This document shows positions 17,506 to 26,646 of a DNA stretch of 64,000 bases, one piece after another. The notes below the pieces were generated by a model. The model was not told the origin of the DNA. It saw nothing but the letters and a program-made list of their open reading frames with translations, and made no database searches. Origin of the DNA: Ancylobacter aquaticus (GTDB lineage: Bacteria; Pseudomonadota; Alphaproteobacteria; Rhizobiales; Xanthobacteraceae). Both the position numbers and the translations under genes were made by a program. Location of the stretch: assembly GCF_004339465.1 (NCBI RefSeq), contig NZ_SMFY01000003.1, positions 186,001 to 250,000 of the forward strand, in the 5' to 3' direction. Each line of letters opens with the position of its first letter. Positions within the stretch are counted from its first letter, which is position 1.

Positions 17506-18660
17506 ATGACCGCCTCCCGACCGATCGAGATCCTGGAACGGCTGATCGCCTTTCCCACTGTCAGCCGCGAGTCCAATCTCGCTCTCATCGACTATGTCCG
17601 CGATCTTCTGGCACCGCTCGGCGCGCGGTTGACGCTGGTGCACAACGAGGCCGGCACCAAGGCCAATCTTCACGCCGTGCTCGGTCCGCCGGGCGGTGGC
17701 GGCGTGCTGCTCTCCGGCCATACCGACGTGGTGCCGGTGGAGGGACAGGCGTGGACCAGCGACCCGTTCCGCCTCACCGCGCGCGGCGACCATCTGCTCG
17801 GGCGCGGCAGCTGCGACATGAAGGGGTTTCTCGCCTGCGTGCTGGCGGCCGCCGAGACGGCGGCGACACGGCGCCTCGCGCGCCCGCTGCACATGGCGTT
17901 CAGCTATGACGAGGAGATCGGCTGCGTCGGCGTGCGCGGGCTGATCGAGCGGCTGGTGGGCAGCGCAGACCTGCCGGCGCTGTGTGTCATCGGCGAGCCG
18001 ACGATGTTGGAGACCGTCGTCGCCCATAAGGGCAAGCTGGCGGCGCGCGTCACCTGCCGGGGGCGGGAATGCCATTCCAGCCACGCCCCCGAGGGGCTGA
18101 ACGCGATCCACCTCGCCGCCGATATGCTGGGCGAGATGCGGTCGATGCAGGACGAGCTCACTGCGGGGCCACGCGATGACGCCTATGCCGTGCCCTTCAC
18201 CACGGTGCATGCCGGCACCATCCATGGCGGCACCGCGCTCAACATCGTGCCCAATGGCTGCACGGTGGAATTCGAGATCCGCAACCTGCCGGGCGACGAT
18301 CCCGCCCTTGTGATGGACCGGCTGTTCGACAAGGCGGCCGAACTCACCCGGCAGTCTCAGGCGCGCTTTCCCGGCACCGGCGTGGAAATCGACCTCGTCA
18401 ACGCCTATCCCGGTCTGGAGACCCCGCCCGAGGCCGAGGTGGTGGCGATGATGCGCCGGCTGAACGGTGAGGGTCCGCTGCGCAAAATCGCCTTCGGTAC
18501 CGAGGGCGGCCTGTTCCGCGAAAGGCTCGGCATTCCCACCGTCGTGTGCGGGCCGGGCGACATACGCGACGCCCACAAGCCGGACGAATATGTCAGCCGC
18601 GACCAGCTCGCCCGCTGCGCGGTGATGCTGGGCCGGCTGGTGGACGAGATCAGCGCCTGA
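17506..18660 (+). CDS. argE: Acetylornithine deacetylase-like M20 peptidase
   Basis: A 384-residue M20 deacylase. It carries LLSGHTDVVPVEGQAWTSDPF (first metal His-x-Asp), GRGSCDMKGFLACVLAA (bridging Asp), FSYDEEIGCVGVRGLIE (catalytic and metal Glu-Glu), CVIGEPTMLETVVAHKGKL, and a late His in the C-terminal metal-binding segment near GPGDIRDAHKPDEYV. These segments are characteristic of bacterial ArgE and related N-acyl amino acid deacylases. Whether it serves arginine biosynthesis or peptide/acyl-amino acid salvage is not clear, because no other arg gene is nearby. The ATG at 17506 has only a weak upstream purine stretch. Confidence 0.87.
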   Translation: MTASRPIEILERLIAFPTVSRESNLALIDYVRDLLAPLGARLTLVHNEAGTKANLHAVLGPPGGGGVLLSGHTDVVPVEGQAWTSDPFRLTARGDHLLGRGSCDMKGFLACVLAAAETAATRRLARPLHMAFSYDEEIGCVGVRGLIERLVGSADLPALCVIGEPTMLETVVAHKGKLAARVTCRGRECHSSHAPEGLNAIHLAADMLGEMRSMQDELTAGPRDDAYAVPFTTVHAGTIHGGTALNIVPNGCTVEFEIRNLPGDDPALVMDRLFDKAAELTRQSQARFPGTGVEIDLVNAYPGLETPPEAEVVAMMRRLNGEGPLRKIAFGTEGGLFRERLGIPTVVCGPGDIRDAHKPDEYVSRDQLARCAVMLGRLVDEISA

Positions 18661-18849
18661 ACGGGCGCGCCCGCAGGTCCTGCCACGGCATCGTGAACGG
18701 CGGCGGCCGTGCACCGTTCAAAAGGGATAAACAATTGCAGTCCCGGCTCCTCTGCTGCGGGGCCGTCGGTCCGTTGCCGGAATGGCGCGTCAGTTCGCGC
18801 GCCCGGCGTGACGGATCGCGTGTGGCCTCTTACCCGGGAGCTCCTTTCA

Positions 18850-19983
18850 ATGATCTCGAAACCACCCGATCGCAGCCGTTACCGGCTGTGGCCGCCAAGC
18901 ACCGGTGTCCTCGCCGGGCTGGGGGTGACCGGCCTGGTACTGGCCGGCGTGGCCGGCGCCTTTGCTTATACGGTCGGCCTCCTCTCGCCCGGCGCGCTTA
19001 CCCAGACGCGCATCGTCGACCGTTTCCAGGCCGTCAACGGCATTCATCCCGGCTTCAGGCGCAACCACGCGAAGGGCGTCTGCGTCACCGGCACCTTCGC
19101 CGGCAATGGCGCCGGCGCCCGCCTTTCCCGGGCCGCCGTCTTCGGGTCGGGCGCCGTTCCGGTTGTCGGCCGCTTCGCGGTCGGCATCGGCAAGCCTTTT
19201 TTGCCCGACACCGGGGCCGAGGTGCGCAGTCTCGCGCTCAGCTTCCGCCCGGCCAGCGGGGGCGAGTGGCGCACGGGCATGAACGACATTCCGGTGTTTC
19301 CGGTGAACACGGCGGACGGCTTCTACGGGCTCCTCGCCGCCTCGGCCGCCGACCCCGCGACCGGCAAGCCGGACCCGGCGCAGATGACGGCCTTCCTCGG
19401 CACCCATCCCGAAACGGCGCGGGCGCTCGGCCTCATCAAGGCGCGGCCGGTCTCATCCGGCTTCGCCGATGCGCGCTATAATGGCTTGAACGCCTTCCGC
19501 TTCGTCGACAGTTCAGGTGCTTCCACGCCCGTGCGCTGGTCGATGGTGGCGCTCGATCCTTTCGTCGCGCAGGTGCCACCGTCCGGCGCGGCACGCGAAC
19601 CCAACTACCTTTTCGACGGCCTCGTCGCCCGCCTCCAGCAAGGCCCGCTGCGCTACCGCCTCGTCATCACCGTGGGCCAGCCCGGCGACCCGACGAACGA
19701 CGCGACCCTGCCCTGGCCGGCCGGGCGCGAGGAGATCGATGCCGGCACGCTGACCCTCGACCATGTGGAGGCCGAAGGCCCCGGCAATTGCCGCGACATC
19801 AATTACGACCCGCTGGTGCTGCCCGACGGTATCGCCACTTCCAACGACCCGCTGCTGAGCGCCCGCTCCGCGGCCTATTCGGTTTCCTTCACCCGCCGCG
19901 CCGGCGAGCCGAAGACGCCGAGCGAGGTTCAAGTGCCGGCGCGCCCGCCAGCGACGCCCGGCGTCCCGGCGACGGGAGGTTGA
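18850..19983 (+). CDS. Membrane-anchored catalase-family peroxidase (SrpA-like)
   Basis: A 377-residue small catalase-fold heme protein. Residues about 15-38 (GVLAGLGVTGLVLAGVAGAFAYTVGLL) form one N-terminal membrane anchor, so the catalase domain is probably periplasmic. The active-site His lies in HPGFRRNHAKGVCVTGTF, and the proximal RSAAYSVSF segment near the end may carry the heme-ligand Tyr. Sequence between them (FPVNTADGFYGLLAAS) is typical of this short peroxidase-like family. The ATG at 18850 follows GGGAG. The cytochrome b561 gene starts 3 bases after the stop, so the pair is co-transcribed. The cytochrome is likely to feed quinol electrons to the heme domain, making a quinol-dependent peroxidase; that is inference from context. 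Confidence 0.85.
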   Translation: MISKPPDRSRYRLWPPSTGVLAGLGVTGLVLAGVAGAFAYTVGLLSPGALTQTRIVDRFQAVNGIHPGFRRNHAKGVCVTGTFAGNGAGARLSRAAVFGSGAVPVVGRFAVGIGKPFLPDTGAEVRSLALSFRPASGGEWRTGMNDIPVFPVNTADGFYGLLAASAADPATGKPDPAQMTAFLGTHPETARALGLIKARPVSSGFADARYNGLNAFRFVDSSGASTPVRWSMVALDPFVAQVPPSGAAREPNYLFDGLVARLQQGPLRYRLVITVGQPGDPTNDATLPWPAGREEIDAGTLTLDHVEAEGPGNCRDINYDPLVLPDGIATSNDPLLSARSAAYSVSFTRRAGEPKTPSEVQVPARPPATPGVPATGG

Positions 19984-19986
19984 ACG

Positions 19987-20544
19987 ATGGATACCCCGCG
20001 TTTCGCCCTTTTCTCGCGCCTGCTGCACTGGCTGATGGCGCTGATGATCCTCGCCATGCTGTTCATCGGCATCGGCATGGTTGCCTCGCTCGCCGACTAT
20101 CACTGGCTGCTGTCGATCCACCGCCCGCTCGGCATCGCTATCCTGGCGCTCGTCGCGGTGCGTCTGGTGAACCGCCAGCTGAACCCGCCCCCGCCGCTGC
20201 CGGCGGACATGCCGCCCGTGCTGCGGTTCGCGGCGCATGCCTCGCATGTCGCGCTCTACGCGCTGATGCTGGCCGTGCCGCTGGTCGGCTGGGCGATGCT
20301 CTCGGCCGGCCGCCTGCCGGTCGTGCTGTACGGCGGGTTGGAGCTTCCGCCGATCGTGCCGCAGGACGTCATGCTCTACGCCTGGCTGAGGGCGGCCCAC
20401 ACGGCGCTGGCGCTCGCGCTGTTCGCCACGTTCCTCCTCCACCTCGCTGCCGCGCTGATGCACGGGCTGGTGTTCCGCGATGGCGTGTTCGCCAGCATGG
20501 CCTCGCTGCGGGCCAGGCGCGGCACGCCCGGCCGACCGGGCTGA
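19987..20544 (+). CDS. Cytochrome b561 family membrane protein, partner of the catalase-like peroxidase
   Basis: A 185-residue four-helix di-heme cytochrome b561-type protein. Conserved heme-ligand histidines are seen in FSRLLHWLMALM, YHWLLSIHRPLGI, FAAHASHVALYALML and LFATFLLHLAAALMHGL. It directly follows the peroxidase gene with a GGGAGG site inside the junction. This arrangement recurs with SrpA-like catalases and suggests an electron-donating subunit. A second b561-type gene is at 29548. Confidence 0.9.
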   Translation: MDTPRFALFSRLLHWLMALMILAMLFIGIGMVASLADYHWLLSIHRPLGIAILALVAVRLVNRQLNPPPPLPADMPPVLRFAAHASHVALYALMLAVPLVGWAMLSAGRLPVVLYGGLELPPIVPQDVMLYAWLRAAHTALALALFATFLLHLAAALMHGLVFRDGVFASMASLRARRGTPGRPG

Positions 20545-20583
20545 GGCGGCGGCCAAAGGCGGCGACTTCGGGGGCGAAGCCGG

Positions 20584-21351
20584 TCACATCAGCGCGCGCA
20601 GGCCCTGCACGATGAGCACCAGCCCGCCGACCACCACCACGCCGTCGAGGACGCGGATATGGGCGCCCTCGGACAGGGTGCCCACCAGCCGCTTGGCCAC
20701 AAACACCCCGGGGGTCGCCGAAACCCCGATCAGAAGCGCCATCATCCAGGAGGCGGGGGGTAGTGCCCCGGCCGCCTGGAACACCCCCACCTTCACCACG
20801 CCGAGCACCAGGGAGATGCCGGCATCGGTGGCGATCACCGCCGCGCCGTTGAGCCCGGCGGCCAGCAGGATCGACAGCAGCACCACGCCCGTGCCCGCCG
20901 TGCCGCCCATCAGCAGCCCGAAGCCGGCGCCCGCCGCCATCAGCCCCGGCCCTTTGAGGTGGCCGTTCAGCCGGGAGAGCCAGTGGCGGACCGGAATCGC
21001 CAGCATCAGCACGGCGCCGATCACCACCGACACCCCGGCTCCCGACAGGCGGGTATAGCCATAGGCCCCCAGTGCCGAGGTCGGCAGCGCCACCGCGACG
21101 ATGAGCGCGGCGCGGCGCGTATCGAACGCGCGGCGGAAGGCGAATAGCCGGCTGGTGTTGGACAGCATGGCGGAGACGGCGATGACAGGCACCACCGCCT
21201 CGGCGCCGATGATCGGCAGCAGGATGGGCGGCATCAGCAGGCCCGGCCCATAGCCGGTGACGCCCCCGGCGATGCCGGCCACGAAAGCGACGGCCGCCAC
21301 CAGCGCGTAATGCAGCAGGCTCACATCACCGAACATGGCAGCACCGAACAT
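20584..21351 (-). CDS. TauE/SafE family putative anion exporter
   Basis: A 255-residue polytopic membrane protein with about seven or eight hydrophobic segments. The N-terminal GGVTGYGPGLLMPPILLPIIGAEAVVPVIAVSAMLSNTSR matches the TauE/SafE (sulfite exporter) family signature, and the mirrored repeat appears near GLLMGGTAGTGVVLLSILLAAGLNGAAVIATDA. The family moves sulfite, sulfoacetate, carboxylates or other anions; the substrate here is unknown. It lies 39 bases downstream of the SDR gene on the same strand, so it probably belongs to the Tct-MmgE-SDR operon. An in-frame ATG at 21336 is an alternative start. Confidence 0.85.
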   Translation of the reverse strand: MFGAAMFGDVSLLHYALVAAVAFVAGIAGGVTGYGPGLLMPPILLPIIGAEAVVPVIAVSAMLSNTSRLFAFRRAFDTRRAALIVAVALPTSALGAYGYTRLSGAGVSVVIGAVLMLAIPVRHWLSRLNGHLKGPGLMAAGAGFGLLMGGTAGTGVVLLSILLAAGLNGAAVIATDAGISLVLGVVKVGVFQAAGALPPASWMMALLIGVSATPGVFVAKRLVGTLSEGAHIRVLDGVVVVGGLVLIVQGLRALM

Positions 21352-21390
21352 GACGGCTTGGCTTCGCGGAGGGCGGAGGGGTCGCCCGGG

Positions 21391-22158
21391 CTAGGGCAGG
21401 AAAGCGCCGCCATTGACGTGCAGGGTCTGGCCGGTGAGGAAGCGGGCGGCTGGGCCGGCGAGATAGGCCACCATCGCGGCCACCTCCTCAGGCGTACCCT
21501 CCCGCCCCAGTAAGGTCTGGTTGCGGGCGTGGTGGGCCGGGTTCTTCTCGGCCGAGGCGTGGCTGCGGTCGGTGCCGATGCGGCCGGGCGAGACGAGGTT
21601 CACCGTGATGCCGCGCGGCGCCAGCTCCACCGCCAGCGCCTTGGTCAGCCCGTCCAGCCCCGCCTTGGCGGCGACCACATGGGCGCGATTTGGCGCGCCG
21701 GTATAGGCGGTAAGCCCGCCGATGTTGACGATGGCGCCGGCCGGCGAGGCAGCGAGATGGGGAATGGCAGCGCGGCTGAGCAGGAAGGCGCCGTCGAGAC
21801 AGATGGCCAGAATCTCTCGCCACTCGGCAAAGCTCATCGCCTCCACCGGCTTTTCGCGGCGGATGGCGGCATTGTTGACCAGAATGTCGAGCCGGCCGAA
21901 ACGCTCCAGCGCGTGCTCGACGATGAGGTCGGCGGAGGCTTCGCGGGCGACATCGGCCAGCATCAGCGTCGCCTGCGTGCCGAGCGCCTCCAGCTCGCGC
22001 ACCACCGTTTCGGCCGCATCGCGATCGCTGCGGGCGACGATGACCACCGCCATGCCCGCCGCGCCCAGCGCCAGCGCGATGGCGCGACCGATATTGCGCG
22101 AGCCGCCGGTGACGATGGCGACGGGGCGGGAGGTGCTCTCGCGGTCGGGCGTGCTCAT
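21391..22158 (-). CDS. Short-chain dehydrogenase/reductase (SDR)
   Basis: A 255-residue classical SDR. The cofactor motif is VAIVTGGSRNIGRAIALAL (a T-G-x3-G-x-G variant with Asn), followed by LVNNAAIRR and a catalytic-region Thr-Ala-Tyr-Thr in NIGGLTAYTGAPNRAHVVAAKAGLDG. The canonical S-x12-Y-x3-K is modified: the YxxxK position reads AHVVAAK, with His where Tyr is expected (KAG retained). Activity may therefore be altered. It ends with the usual TGQTLHVNGGAFLP. The ATG overlaps the stop of the upstream MmgE/PrpD gene (22155-22158). It probably oxidises or reduces a hydroxyacid intermediate in this operon's pathway. Confidence 0.87.
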   Translation of the reverse strand: MSTPDRESTSRPVAIVTGGSRNIGRAIALALGAAGMAVVIVARSDRDAAETVVRELEALGTQATLMLADVAREASADLIVEHALERFGRLDILVNNAAIRREKPVEAMSFAEWREILAICLDGAFLLSRAAIPHLAASPAGAIVNIGGLTAYTGAPNRAHVVAAKAGLDGLTKALAVELAPRGITVNLVSPGRIGTDRSHASAEKNPAHHARNQTLLGREGTPEEVAAMVAYLAGPAARFLTGQTLHVNGGAFLP

Positions 22159-23525
22159 GCGCTCTCTCCCAGCCGCACCGGTCCGCCGGCCGCAATCGAG
22201 TCGATGGCGGCGCGCAAGCCTTGCGCCACGCCCGCATCGCCGCCGCCAAAGGCCACATTGGCGTCGAACTTGGCCACGAGCTCGGCATCGGAAAGCGGCT
22301 CGCGCGCGCCGCCGCGCATGTGCGGCTGGCGGATTTCGCGCACCGAGCCGTCGGTCAGCGTCGCCCGGAGATGGCCGGTGAAGTTGCGGGGATATTCGTC
22401 GGCGGGGTCGATCTCGTAGGAAATCTTCGCCGCCAGCGCCTGCACGTCCGGGCGCCGTGTCTGCGCGTCGGCGAACTGCACCAGCCCGGCCGCTCCGTCG
22501 AGAAAGCCGACCGCCATGCAGAAGGGCGTGGAGAATTTTCCCGCATAGCCGTTCGGCACCGCCTGCTTGGCGGCGAGCGGTTCCCAGAGCCGGTGCACCG
22601 TGCCTTCGCCCGCCCGGCACACCAGGCTGACGATCTCCTCGGCGCGCACCCCTTGACCGGCGAGCGCGATGGCGCAGTCGATGAAGGGCTGGGTCATGGT
22701 TCCGCAGGCATAAGGCTTGAAGGCGATGGTCGGCATGATCCAGCTCTCCCCCAGCCCGTCCAGCAGCGGGGCGAAATTCGCCGCCTTGGAGGGAGCGAAG
22801 GCGCGGAAGAAGCCGTGGTCGCCCTCGAACACGCTGGCCGGCCCGATGAAGCCGGCCTCCGCCAGCAGCGCCGCCCGCAGCCCTGCCTGCGCCGCCGCGC
22901 CGGGGTGCAGCCGCTTGGTCCATGAGCCGTCGGCGAGATATTCGATGATGCCGGAGGCGAGGCTCCCCGCAATGCCCAGCGCATTGGCCAGCCGCGCGCG
23001 GTCGAGCCCGAGGGCCGCCCCCGTTGCCGCCGCCGCCGCCATGGCGCCGATCACGCCCGTGGGGTGGAAGCCGGCCTTATGGATCGCCTGCGGCGCCACG
23101 AGACTTAGCCGGCTCATCAGTTCGGCACCAACGGCAATGGCGCGCATCACTGCCGCGCCATCGAGCCCGCGATGCTGGGCGATGGCGAGCGCGGCCGGCA
23201 CCACCACCACCCCGGCATGCACCGGCCCGCCCTCGAAGGTGTCGTCATAGTCCTCGCCATGCGCCGCCGTGCCGTTGGCGAGCGCGGCGTCGTAGAGGTT
23301 CAGGCCCTGGGCGTGGCCGATGGCGGTGCAGGGACCCGTGCCGGCCGCGCTGGCCAGTGCGGCGCGCGTATAGGGCTCGTAGCGGGCGGCGAAGGCGAGG
23401 CCGCAAATGTCGAGCAGCAGGCGCCGGCTCACCGCCTCGGCGGCCGGCGGGGGGGCGGCGCTGGCCGCAAAGACTGCGAGCCGGCCGGCGACGGTTTCCT
23501 CGGAGATCGCGCTGTGCTGGTTCAC
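22155..23525 (-). CDS. MmgE/PrpD family protein (2-methylcitrate dehydratase-like)
   Basis: A 456-residue protein of the MmgE/PrpD superfamily, which contains 2-methylcitrate dehydratase, cis-aconitate decarboxylase and tartrate-type dehydratases. Typical segments are LDICGLAFAARYEPYTRAALA, NGTAAHGEDYDDTFEGGPVHAGVVVVPAALA (the family H-x-x-D-x-D-D patch) and HPTGVIGAMAAAAATGAALGL. The start is a GTG whose first three bases overlap the TGA of tctA (GTGA at 23522-23525), with AGGAAA upstream; this coupling strongly favours it over longer readings. Together with the tricarboxylate transporter it implies import and dehydration of a tricarboxylate or branched acid. Confidence 0.9.
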   Translation of the reverse strand: MNQHSAISEETVAGRLAVFAASAAPPPAAEAVSRRLLLDICGLAFAARYEPYTRAALASAAGTGPCTAIGHAQGLNLYDAALANGTAAHGEDYDDTFEGGPVHAGVVVVPAALAIAQHRGLDGAAVMRAIAVGAELMSRLSLVAPQAIHKAGFHPTGVIGAMAAAAATGAALGLDRARLANALGIAGSLASGIIEYLADGSWTKRLHPGAAAQAGLRAALLAEAGFIGPASVFEGDHGFFRAFAPSKAANFAPLLDGLGESWIMPTIAFKPYACGTMTQPFIDCAIALAGQGVRAEEIVSLVCRAGEGTVHRLWEPLAAKQAVPNGYAGKFSTPFCMAVGFLDGAAGLVQFADAQTRRPDVQALAAKISYEIDPADEYPRNFTGHLRATLTDGSVREIRQPHMRGGAREPLSDAELVAKFDANVAFGGGDAGVAQGLRAAIDSIAAGGPVRLGESA

Positions 23526-25027
23526 GAATGGGTTTCCTGCAGCTTGGTGCGGCGCGCCTCGCGGTATTCGCGCGCCAGCGAGAAGACGATGAAGAACAGG
23601 GCGGCGCCGAGCAGGCCGACGGCGATCGGGTCCTCGACGAAGATGTGGAAGTCGCCGCCCGACAGCACCAGCGAGCGGCGATAGCTCGATTCGACCATGT
23701 GGCCGAGCACGACGCCGAGGATCATCGGCAGCACCGGGAAGCGGGCGAGCCGCATCAAATAGCCCATGAGCCCAAGGGCAAGGGCGAGGCCGAGGTCGAA
23801 CGGGCTGTTGTTGAGCGTGTACAGGCCCGACAGGATGAGCGCGAGGATGAAGCCGGCGCGGTAGGGGCGCGGCCGGTTCACCAGCCACACGCAGGCCGGC
23901 AGAATGAGCACGCCCACCCCGATCTGGGCGATGATGGCGATGAGCGAGCCGACATACAGGCTGTCGATCACCTGCGGGTTCTGCTCGAACAGGCGCGGGC
24001 CCGGCAGCAGTCCGTGCATCAGCAGGCCGCCCAGCAGCACGGCGGTGGAGTTCGAGCTCGGAATGCCGAAGCTCAGCAGCGGGATCAGCGCGGTGGAGGC
24101 GACGGTGTTGTTGGCGGCCTCTGGCGCGGCGATGCCCTCCTCCGAGCCCTTGCCGAATTTTTCCGGCGTCTTCGACCAGCGACGGGCCTCGTTATAGGAC
24201 ATGAAGGCGGCGACCGAGCCGCCCCCGCCCGGGGTCAGCCCCTCGAACAGGCCGAGGAAGCAGCCGATGGCCTGCGAGCGCCGCAGCTTGCGCATCATCT
24301 CCCAGCCCGGCAGGCGGATGCGGATGGAGCCGCCGAGCTGGGTGACGGCGGTGGAGCCGGACTGGCTCATCAGCTCGGTCAGCGCGAACAGGCCGACCAT
24401 CACCACCACGGGCTCGACGCCGCTGAGCAGGTCCGCCACGTCGAAAGTGAAGCGGGTGACGCCGGAAATCGGGTCGGTGCCAACCGTGGCGATCATCAGC
24501 CCGACCACCGCCGAGGCGAGGCCCTTGAGCAGGGAATCGCCGCTCATCGAGGCGATGACGCTGAGGCCGAGTACGCCAAGAGCGAAATAGGAGGTGGGCC
24601 GGAACGCCAGCGCCAGCCAAGACAGCGGCTCGGTCAGCAGCGCGAGCATGGCGAGGCCGAACAGGCTGCCCACCACGCCCGACATCAGCGAGATGCCCAG
24701 CGCCTCGCCGGCCCGCCCCTGCCGGTTCAGCTCATAGCCGTCAATGACGGTGGCCGCCGAGGAGTTGGTGCCCGGGGTGCGGATCAGGATGGCCGGGATC
24801 GAGCCGCCATATTCGGCGCCGATATAGACGCAGGCGAGCAGCGCGATCGCCATCGCCGGGTCCATCGTGTAGGTGAACGGCAGCACCAGCGCCATGGTGA
24901 TCGAGGCCGAAATGCCCGGCAGCGCGCCGCCGAGAATGCCCCAGGTCAACCCGAGTATCGCGACCGGCACCAGCGGCGTGGCGGTGAGAAGATGCAGGAT
25001 GTCCCAGAAGGTTGTCACAGGAGCCAT
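23522..25027 (-). CDS. tctA: Tripartite tricarboxylate transporter, large permease subunit
   Basis: A 501-residue, roughly 12-helix membrane protein of the TctA family. Diagnostic segments are WGILGGALPGISASITMALVLPFTY near residue 30, the repeated G-x-x-P-G motif region SIPAILIRTPGTNSSAATVIDGY, and FGIPSSNSTAVLLGGLLMHGLLPGPRLF in the second half. It forms the solute channel of a TctCBA secondary importer. The start overlaps the tctB stop by 13 bases. It is downstream of the binding protein and small subunit, the usual C-B-A order. Confidence 0.95.
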   Translation of the reverse strand: MAPVTTFWDILHLLTATPLVPVAILGLTWGILGGALPGISASITMALVLPFTYTMDPAMAIALLACVYIGAEYGGSIPAILIRTPGTNSSAATVIDGYELNRQGRAGEALGISLMSGVVGSLFGLAMLALLTEPLSWLALAFRPTSYFALGVLGLSVIASMSGDSLLKGLASAVVGLMIATVGTDPISGVTRFTFDVADLLSGVEPVVVMVGLFALTELMSQSGSTAVTQLGGSIRIRLPGWEMMRKLRRSQAIGCFLGLFEGLTPGGGGSVAAFMSYNEARRWSKTPEKFGKGSEEGIAAPEAANNTVASTALIPLLSFGIPSSNSTAVLLGGLLMHGLLPGPRLFEQNPQVIDSLYVGSLIAIIAQIGVGVLILPACVWLVNRPRPYRAGFILALILSGLYTLNNSPFDLGLALALGLMGYLMRLARFPVLPMILGVVLGHMVESSYRRSLVLSGGDFHIFVEDPIAVGLLGAALFFIVFSLAREYREARRTKLQETHS

Positions 25028-25506
25028 CCCTGAAAAAGGGTGCCGGCGGGCTGGTGGACGCCCAGCAGCTTGACGAAAATCGCCCAGTACAGCGTCGCCC
25101 CGCCCAGCGCGGCGGCCGGCACCACCCAGCTGCGGGCGGCGCCCTCGTAAAGCGCCACGCCGGCGATCAGCAAAGCGACGGCGAGGAAATAGCCGATGAA
25201 GGGCAGCAGCACGACATAGGCGCCGCCGATCAGCAGCAAGCCGATGGCGCGGGGCAGCGGGGCGCCTTCCTCCTCTTCCGCCGGAGCCTCCGCCGGCACG
25301 CGCGCCCGGCGGGCCGAGAGGGCGACAAATGCCGTGCGGGCGATCAGCGCAACCCCGATGAGGGCGAGCAGCATGGCCAGCAGCCGGGGCAGGCCGGTGG
25401 CGCCGATCTCGTCCGACAGCGTGCTCTCGGCGATCGAGCCGCTGGCGGCGTAATAGGCGGCTGCGAGGGCGACGAGCACGCCGCCGCTCAGGAAGTCCTG
25501 TTTCAT
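25015..25506 (-). CDS. tctB: Tripartite tricarboxylate transporter, small membrane subunit
   Basis: A 163-residue protein with about four hydrophobic segments (residues 7-25, 37-62, 88-122, 127-150) and an acidic linker (EAPAEEEEGAP). It matches the poorly conserved TctB family in size, topology and position between tctC and tctA. The assignment rests mainly on context, which is unambiguous. Confidence 0.9.
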   Translation of the reverse strand: MKQDFLSGGVLVALAAAYYAASGSIAESTLSDEIGATGLPRLLAMLLALIGVALIARTAFVALSARRARVPAEAPAEEEEGAPLPRAIGLLLIGGAYVVLLPFIGYFLAVALLIAGVALYEGAARSWVVPAAALGGATLYWAIFVKLLGVHQPAGTLFQGWLL

Positions 25507-25575
25507 GGTGCGTTCCTCGGGGGCGGAGGGGCAGCGGGCGGCGCCGGAGTGTTCCCGGCGCCGCGGGCGGTCCGG

Positions 25576-26535
25576 CTATTTGACCGCGCCGGTCTCCTTC
25601 AGGAACGCTTCGGTGGTATCGGCGAAATTGGTGATGAAGGCCTGGTACTGGGCGTGCGGGATAAAGTTCGGCACCAGAACTTCTTCCGTGTAGCGGGCCT
25701 TGTAGTCGGGGTCGGCGAGCACGTTCTTGATCGCCACGTCCCAGACCTTGGTGACATCCTCCGGCAGCCCCTTGGGCCCGGCGAGGCCACGGAACTTCAC
25801 CAGCGTCACGTCGAAGCCGCTCTCCTTCACGGTCGGTACGTCAGGCTTTTCGGGAATGCGCTCGGGGTTGAAGGTGGCGAGCAGGCGGATCGTGCCGGCG
25901 GCGAGCTGCGAGCGCAGTTCCTGGATTTCGCCGATGCCGATGTCGAGCGTGCCGTTCATCACGTTGAGCATCATGTCGCCGCCGCCCTCATGGGTGACGA
26001 TGGCGGCATTGACGCCGGCGGCGCGCTTGAGCTGCTCGGCCGCCTGGCGCTCCAGCGAGGCCGGGTTGGCGGCGCCCCACCGGCCGCGGTCCTTCTTGGC
26101 CTTGTCGATCACGTCCTGCAGCGTTTTGTAGGGGCCGTCCGTGCGGGTGTAGATCACCTCGCTGTCGGCGAACAAATTCACCAGCGGCTCCAGGTCCTTG
26201 TAAGTCGCGGAGGGCTTGGAGAGCAGCGAGGTGTAGATGTAGGTCGGCGTGGTGGCGTAGAACACGCTGCCATCGGCCGGCGCGCCGGCAACGCGGGCCA
26301 CCGCTTTGGCGCCGCTGCCGCCCTGCACGTTCTCCACGATGAAGGTGGCGCCGATATACTTGCCGAGATATTTCGACAGTTCGCGCAGGAACACGTCGCT
26401 GCCGCCACCGGGGCTGGAATGGGTGACGAGGGTGACGACCTTGTGCGGGTAGGCGAGCGGTTCGGCGTTGAGGCTGAGCGTACCGAGCCCAACGGCGAGT
26501 GCGGCGGCCAGCAGGCCGGTCAGGGTCTTTCGCAT
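25576..26535 (-). CDS. tctC: Tripartite tricarboxylate transporter receptor (TctC/Bug family)
   Basis: A 319-residue periplasmic binding protein with a signal peptide (MRKTLTGLLAAALAVGLGTLSLNAEP). The mature part starts YPHKVVTLVTHSSPGGGSDVFLREL and contains ATFIVENVQGGSGAKAVARVAGAPADG, the conserved Bug-family ligand-carboxylate loops. A GGGAGGAAG site precedes the ATG. It delivers the substrate (tricarboxylate or another carboxylated compound) to TctAB. The GntR-type regulator gene lies 111 bases upstream on the same strand. Confidence 0.93.
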   Translation of the reverse strand: MRKTLTGLLAAALAVGLGTLSLNAEPLAYPHKVVTLVTHSSPGGGSDVFLRELSKYLGKYIGATFIVENVQGGSGAKAVARVAGAPADGSVFYATTPTYIYTSLLSKPSATYKDLEPLVNLFADSEVIYTRTDGPYKTLQDVIDKAKKDRGRWGAANPASLERQAAEQLKRAAGVNAAIVTHEGGGDMMLNVMNGTLDIGIGEIQELRSQLAAGTIRLLATFNPERIPEKPDVPTVKESGFDVTLVKFRGLAGPKGLPEDVTKVWDVAIKNVLADPDYKARYTEEVLVPNFIPHAQYQAFITNFADTTEAFLKETGAVK

Positions 26536-26646
26536 GGACTTCCTCCCAGGGTGCGGGGTCGCCTCTGCCGGGCGGTCTCCCGATGATGCTGTGACGGCTT
26601 AAAAGCGCGGCCTCCCCTTGGCGCGGGAGGGGCGCGTCGTCGTCGG

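Noticed and set aside
22155-23888. A longer 577-residue version of the MmgE/PrpD protein
   Set aside because: The extra N-terminal residues are antisense-type sequence overlapping tctA. The GTGA overlap at 23522-23525 and family length support the 456-residue form.
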